From: Acinetobacter sp. 10FS3-1
GTDB lineage: Bacteria; Pseudomonadota; Gammaproteobacteria; Pseudomonadales; Moraxellaceae
Length of the DNA: 64,000 bases
Direction: 5' to 3'
NCBI RefSeq assembly: GCF_013343215.1
Contig: NZ_CP039143.1
Location: forward strand, 2,728,001-2,792,000
Shown here: positions 62,002 to 64,000 of the stretch, one piece after another
How the letters are laid out: each line of letters begins with the position of its first letter
Position numbering within the stretch: the stretch's first letter is position 1
The notes under the pieces: model-generated
What the model was told of the DNA's origin: nothing
Seen by the model: the letters and a program-made list of their open reading frames with translations, nothing else
The model's database searches: none
Program-made: the position numbers and the translations under genes

Positions 62002-63366
62002 TTAAATGGCTACCTCTTTACCTAACAAGTGCGTTAATTGTTGTCGCGAGACTTCATTAACCTGCTGTTTGTCGACCTTGACAAAGGCCACTTGCTGTTC
62101 AGACATCACCACAACCTCTTCAATACCACGAATTGCCAAAAGCTGAGAAGTCCATTCGTCTGTTTGTCGGGTCTCCGGTAAACGAAGTACCAGTGAGGAA
62201 AGATAACGAGGTTGTGCCAATCCAAAACTCATCAATAGCCAAATTATAGCAATTGCCGATAAGATACTCCAACCCAGCAACGTATTGTTCAAAAGCAATA
62301 ATTGACCACCAATCACGCCACCAAAAAATGCACCCAAAAACTGGCTACTGGCATTGACGCCCATTGCGGTGGCTTTGGATTGAATCGGGGCTGCCTTGGA
62401 CAACCAGGACGGCAACAAAGCTTCCATCACGTTAAAGGCAATAAAGAACAGGCCCAGTCCGGCCAGCAATATATATTTGGATTCAAAACCGAAAATCAGG
62501 ATCAGCAGGCCCAAAATAATGCCGCCAATTGCCGTCAGGAAAATACCGCGCATCTGACGGTATTTCTCTGCGAGTACAATACTTGGAAACGCAAAAAACA
62601 GGCTGATCAAGAGTAAAGGCAGATAGACCCAACCATGACTCGACAACGGTAAACCGCCAAATTCGATCAGCTGTGAAGGTACATAGATAAACATCGCAGT
62701 GAGCAATAAATGCAGGGTGAAAACTGAAATATGCAGACGGTTCAGGTCGCCCATTTTCAGCACCTGTTTTAGCTGGGTCAGATACCCCTGCTGGAAGTTT
62801 TTATGATGACGGCTGACTTTAGGTACCATCAACAGCATGGCGATTGCAGCCAGTCCCATAATGGTCGTGACCCAAAACAGGCCAGAGATACCGACCAGTC
62901 CGGTCAGCCAAGGCCCCAAGCTAAACGCGACCACAAAAGACAGGCCGATACTCATGCCCATTACTGCCATTGCTTTCATACGGTTTTCTTCACGGGTCAC
63001 ATCGGCCAGCAAGGCCATGACCACAGCCGAGACTGCGCCGCCACCTGCAATTGCACGTCCAATGATGACTCCATAAATGGTGTCGGACATGGCGGCAACC
63101 GCACCGCCCAGGGCAAAAAGCAACAGGCCCAGAACCACCAGGGGTTTACGGCTATAACGGTCAGCGATCAGGCTAAACGGTATTTGCAGCAACGCCTGAG
63201 TCAGGCCATAAATACCAACCGCCAGACCGATAAGCGCAGGCGTAGCATATTCATATGACTGCCCTGCTACTGAAAATACAGGAATAATCATAAACAACCC
63301 CAGCATGCGCAGCGCAAAAATACTGCTCAGGGCAAAGGTCGAGCGACGTTCTAAAGCATTCATCAT
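62002..63366 (-). CDS. yajR: YajR-like MFS transporter with C-terminal YAM domain
   Basis: A 454-residue protein, the same length as E. coli YajR and clearly similar (LRMLGLFMIIPVFSV, GIYGLTQALLQIPF, ADRYSRKP motif A, VMALLADVTREENRMKAMAVMG, FNVMEALLPSWLSK, GVNASSQFLGAFFGG). Twelve helices are followed by a small ferredoxin-like YAM domain (about 390-454, ASQLLAIRGIEEVVVMSE... AFVKVD). The substrate is unknown. Gene order MFS-ssb next to each other is a known gammaproteobacterial pattern. Confidence 0.88.
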   Translation of the reverse strand: MMNALERRSTFALSSIFALRMLGLFMIIPVFSVAGQSYEYATPALIGLAVGIYGLTQALLQIPFSLIADRYSRKPLVVLGLLLFALGGAVAAMSDTIYGVIIGRAIAGGGAVSAVVMALLADVTREENRMKAMAVMGMSIGLSFVVAFSLGPWLTGLVGISGLFWVTTIMGLAAIAMLLMVPKVSRHHKNFQQGYLTQLKQVLKMGDLNRLHISVFTLHLLLTAMFIYVPSQLIEFGGLPLSSHGWVYLPLLLISLFFAFPSIVLAEKYRQMRGIFLTAIGGIILGLLILIFGFESKYILLAGLGLFFIAFNVMEALLPSWLSKAAPIQSKATAMGVNASSQFLGAFFGGVIGGQLLLLNNTLLGWSILSAIAIIWLLMSFGLAQPRYLSSLVLRLPETRQTDEWTSQLLAIRGIEEVVVMSEQQVAFVKVDKQQVNEVSRQQLTHLLGKEVAI

Positions 63367-63517
63367 AAATTCAGGCGATTCAGCGAATTAATCTTGGTGC
63401 ACAGATTATAGGACATTCCATCCCCAGTAAGGCATGATTTTTATTTGAAATAAAAATCAGCAGGGGCTGAAAAGCAAAAAGCGCAGCCAGAGCCACGCTT
63501 TTCAATATCAGAATTCC

Positions 63518-64000
63518 TTATTGATGCAGGGCACTTTCTTTTTTCTTATATTGAATAGAGGCAATGACAGCCCAGACAATAAAGGCCACCCCAATCAGGC
63601 CAGTCACAATTTCAGGAACATGCAAGCCGGTTCCGCTGGCAATCATGATAAAGGCCAGAGCACCAATTGCATAATGCGCGCCATGCTCCAGATAGATATA
63701 GGCATCCAGTGTGCCTTTTTCTACCAGATAAATGGTCATTGAACGGACGAAAATCGCACCAATCGCCAGCCCCAGCATAATAATGACCACATCAGAGGTG
63801 ATGGCAAAGGCTCCGATCACCCCATCAAAACTGAAAGAGGCATCCAGCACTTCAAGATACAGGAAACCACCAATACCGGCTTTGACCACACCCGTCGGTA
63901 CGCCATTTTCATCATGACGAATGGCATTGCCCTGTTCATCAATTTCCGGCTCACCGCCCAGTAAATGACTGAGGACCTGCACCCCAATATAAATCACGAT
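63518..64000 (-). CDS. DUF475/TerC-type membrane protein (C-terminal part, runs off the window)
   Basis: The last 160 codons of a membrane protein of the DUF475 family, related to TerC. Membrane segments carry acidic motifs (FLYLEVLDASFSFDGVIGAFAI near the start of the visible part, resembling the TerC metal-site helices). A cytosolic loop holds GGEPEIDEQGNAIRHDENGVP. Probably involved in metal ion handling. The true start lies beyond 64000. A palindrome (GATTTTTATTT-G-AAATAAAAATC, 63436-63458) and a weak stem (AAAAGCG...CGCTTTT, 63477-63502) downstream could end its transcript. Confidence 0.8.
   Translation of the reverse strand: MVIYIGVQVLSHLLGGEPEIDEQGNAIRHDENGVPTGVVKAGIGGFLYLEVLDASFSFDGVIGAFAITSDVVIIMLGLAIGAIFVRSMTIYLVEKGTLDAYIYLEHGAHYAIGALAFIMIASGTGLHVPEIVTGLIGVAFIVWAVIASIQYKKKESALHQ

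Overview
This window is chromosomal DNA from a gammaproteobacterium of the Moraxellaceae, most probably an Acinetobacter. The evidence is the protein style throughout (ParC, AtpA-I, SSB, YgiQ, OprC-type receptor), the 16S/23S/5S operon with an Ile(GAT)-Ala(TGC) spacer, and the znuA / zur-znuC-znuB arrangement. The species cannot be fixed from the window alone. Both ends cut genes: parC on the left and a DUF475/TerC-type gene on the right.

Layout. 1-7.4 kb: the N-terminal part of parC, a NiaP-like transporter, a TRIC-type channel, a YchJ/SEC-C protein, a TerC-CBS-CorC membrane protein, a LOG-family hydrolase and a PiT-like membrane protein preceded by a good Pho box. 7.8-17 kb: an MdtD-like exporter, a GH25 lysozyme, dinB, a RidA protein, a DUF2726 protein, a YgiQ radical SAM protein and an MFS exporter. 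17-22.8 kb: one complete rRNA operon on the minus strand, with promoter, processing stems and terminator. 22.9-25.5 kb: an OprC-like copper receptor with a DUF2946 protein. 25.6-29.2 kb: def, divergent from a LysM protein, dprA and tsaC. 29.7-35.6 kb: an EamA exporter divergent from an AraC regulator, two related small lipoproteins flanking a glutathione peroxidase, a zinc alcohol dehydrogenase and small unknown ORFs. 35.8-43 kb: the full F1Fo ATP synthase operon atpIBEFHAGDC (minus strand). 43.1-46.7 kb: the zinc uptake locus, with a perfect Zur palindrome between znuA and zur-znuC-znuB, followed by DUF523. 46.7-55.4 kb: a nonsense-disrupted DinB-like gene, LysE, a DyP peroxidase, a translationally coupled FAD-protein/methyltransferase pair, pirin, a frameshifted YcaC-like hydrolase, a LysR regulator and ahpC.

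55.9-61.3 kb is the clearest accessory region. It is an AT-rich, tightly overlapping four-gene operon on the minus strand that encodes three different, apparently intact tyrosine recombinases (about 408, 518 and 707 residues) and a 139-residue coiled-coil protein. It sits next to ssb. There is no obvious cargo, and a dyad plus a short direct repeat lie at its edges. In architecture it recalls recombinase-in-trio (RIT), Tn554 tnpABC and gamma-mobile-trio elements, but gene sizes and number match none of them exactly as I know them. It is the best candidate for an under-described system here. After it come ssb, a YajR-like MFS protein and the DUF475 gene.

Other points worth attention are a Leu at the ParC quinolone-resistance position (S84L-type), two recently broken genes, and a candidate terminated small RNA at about 49.05 kb.
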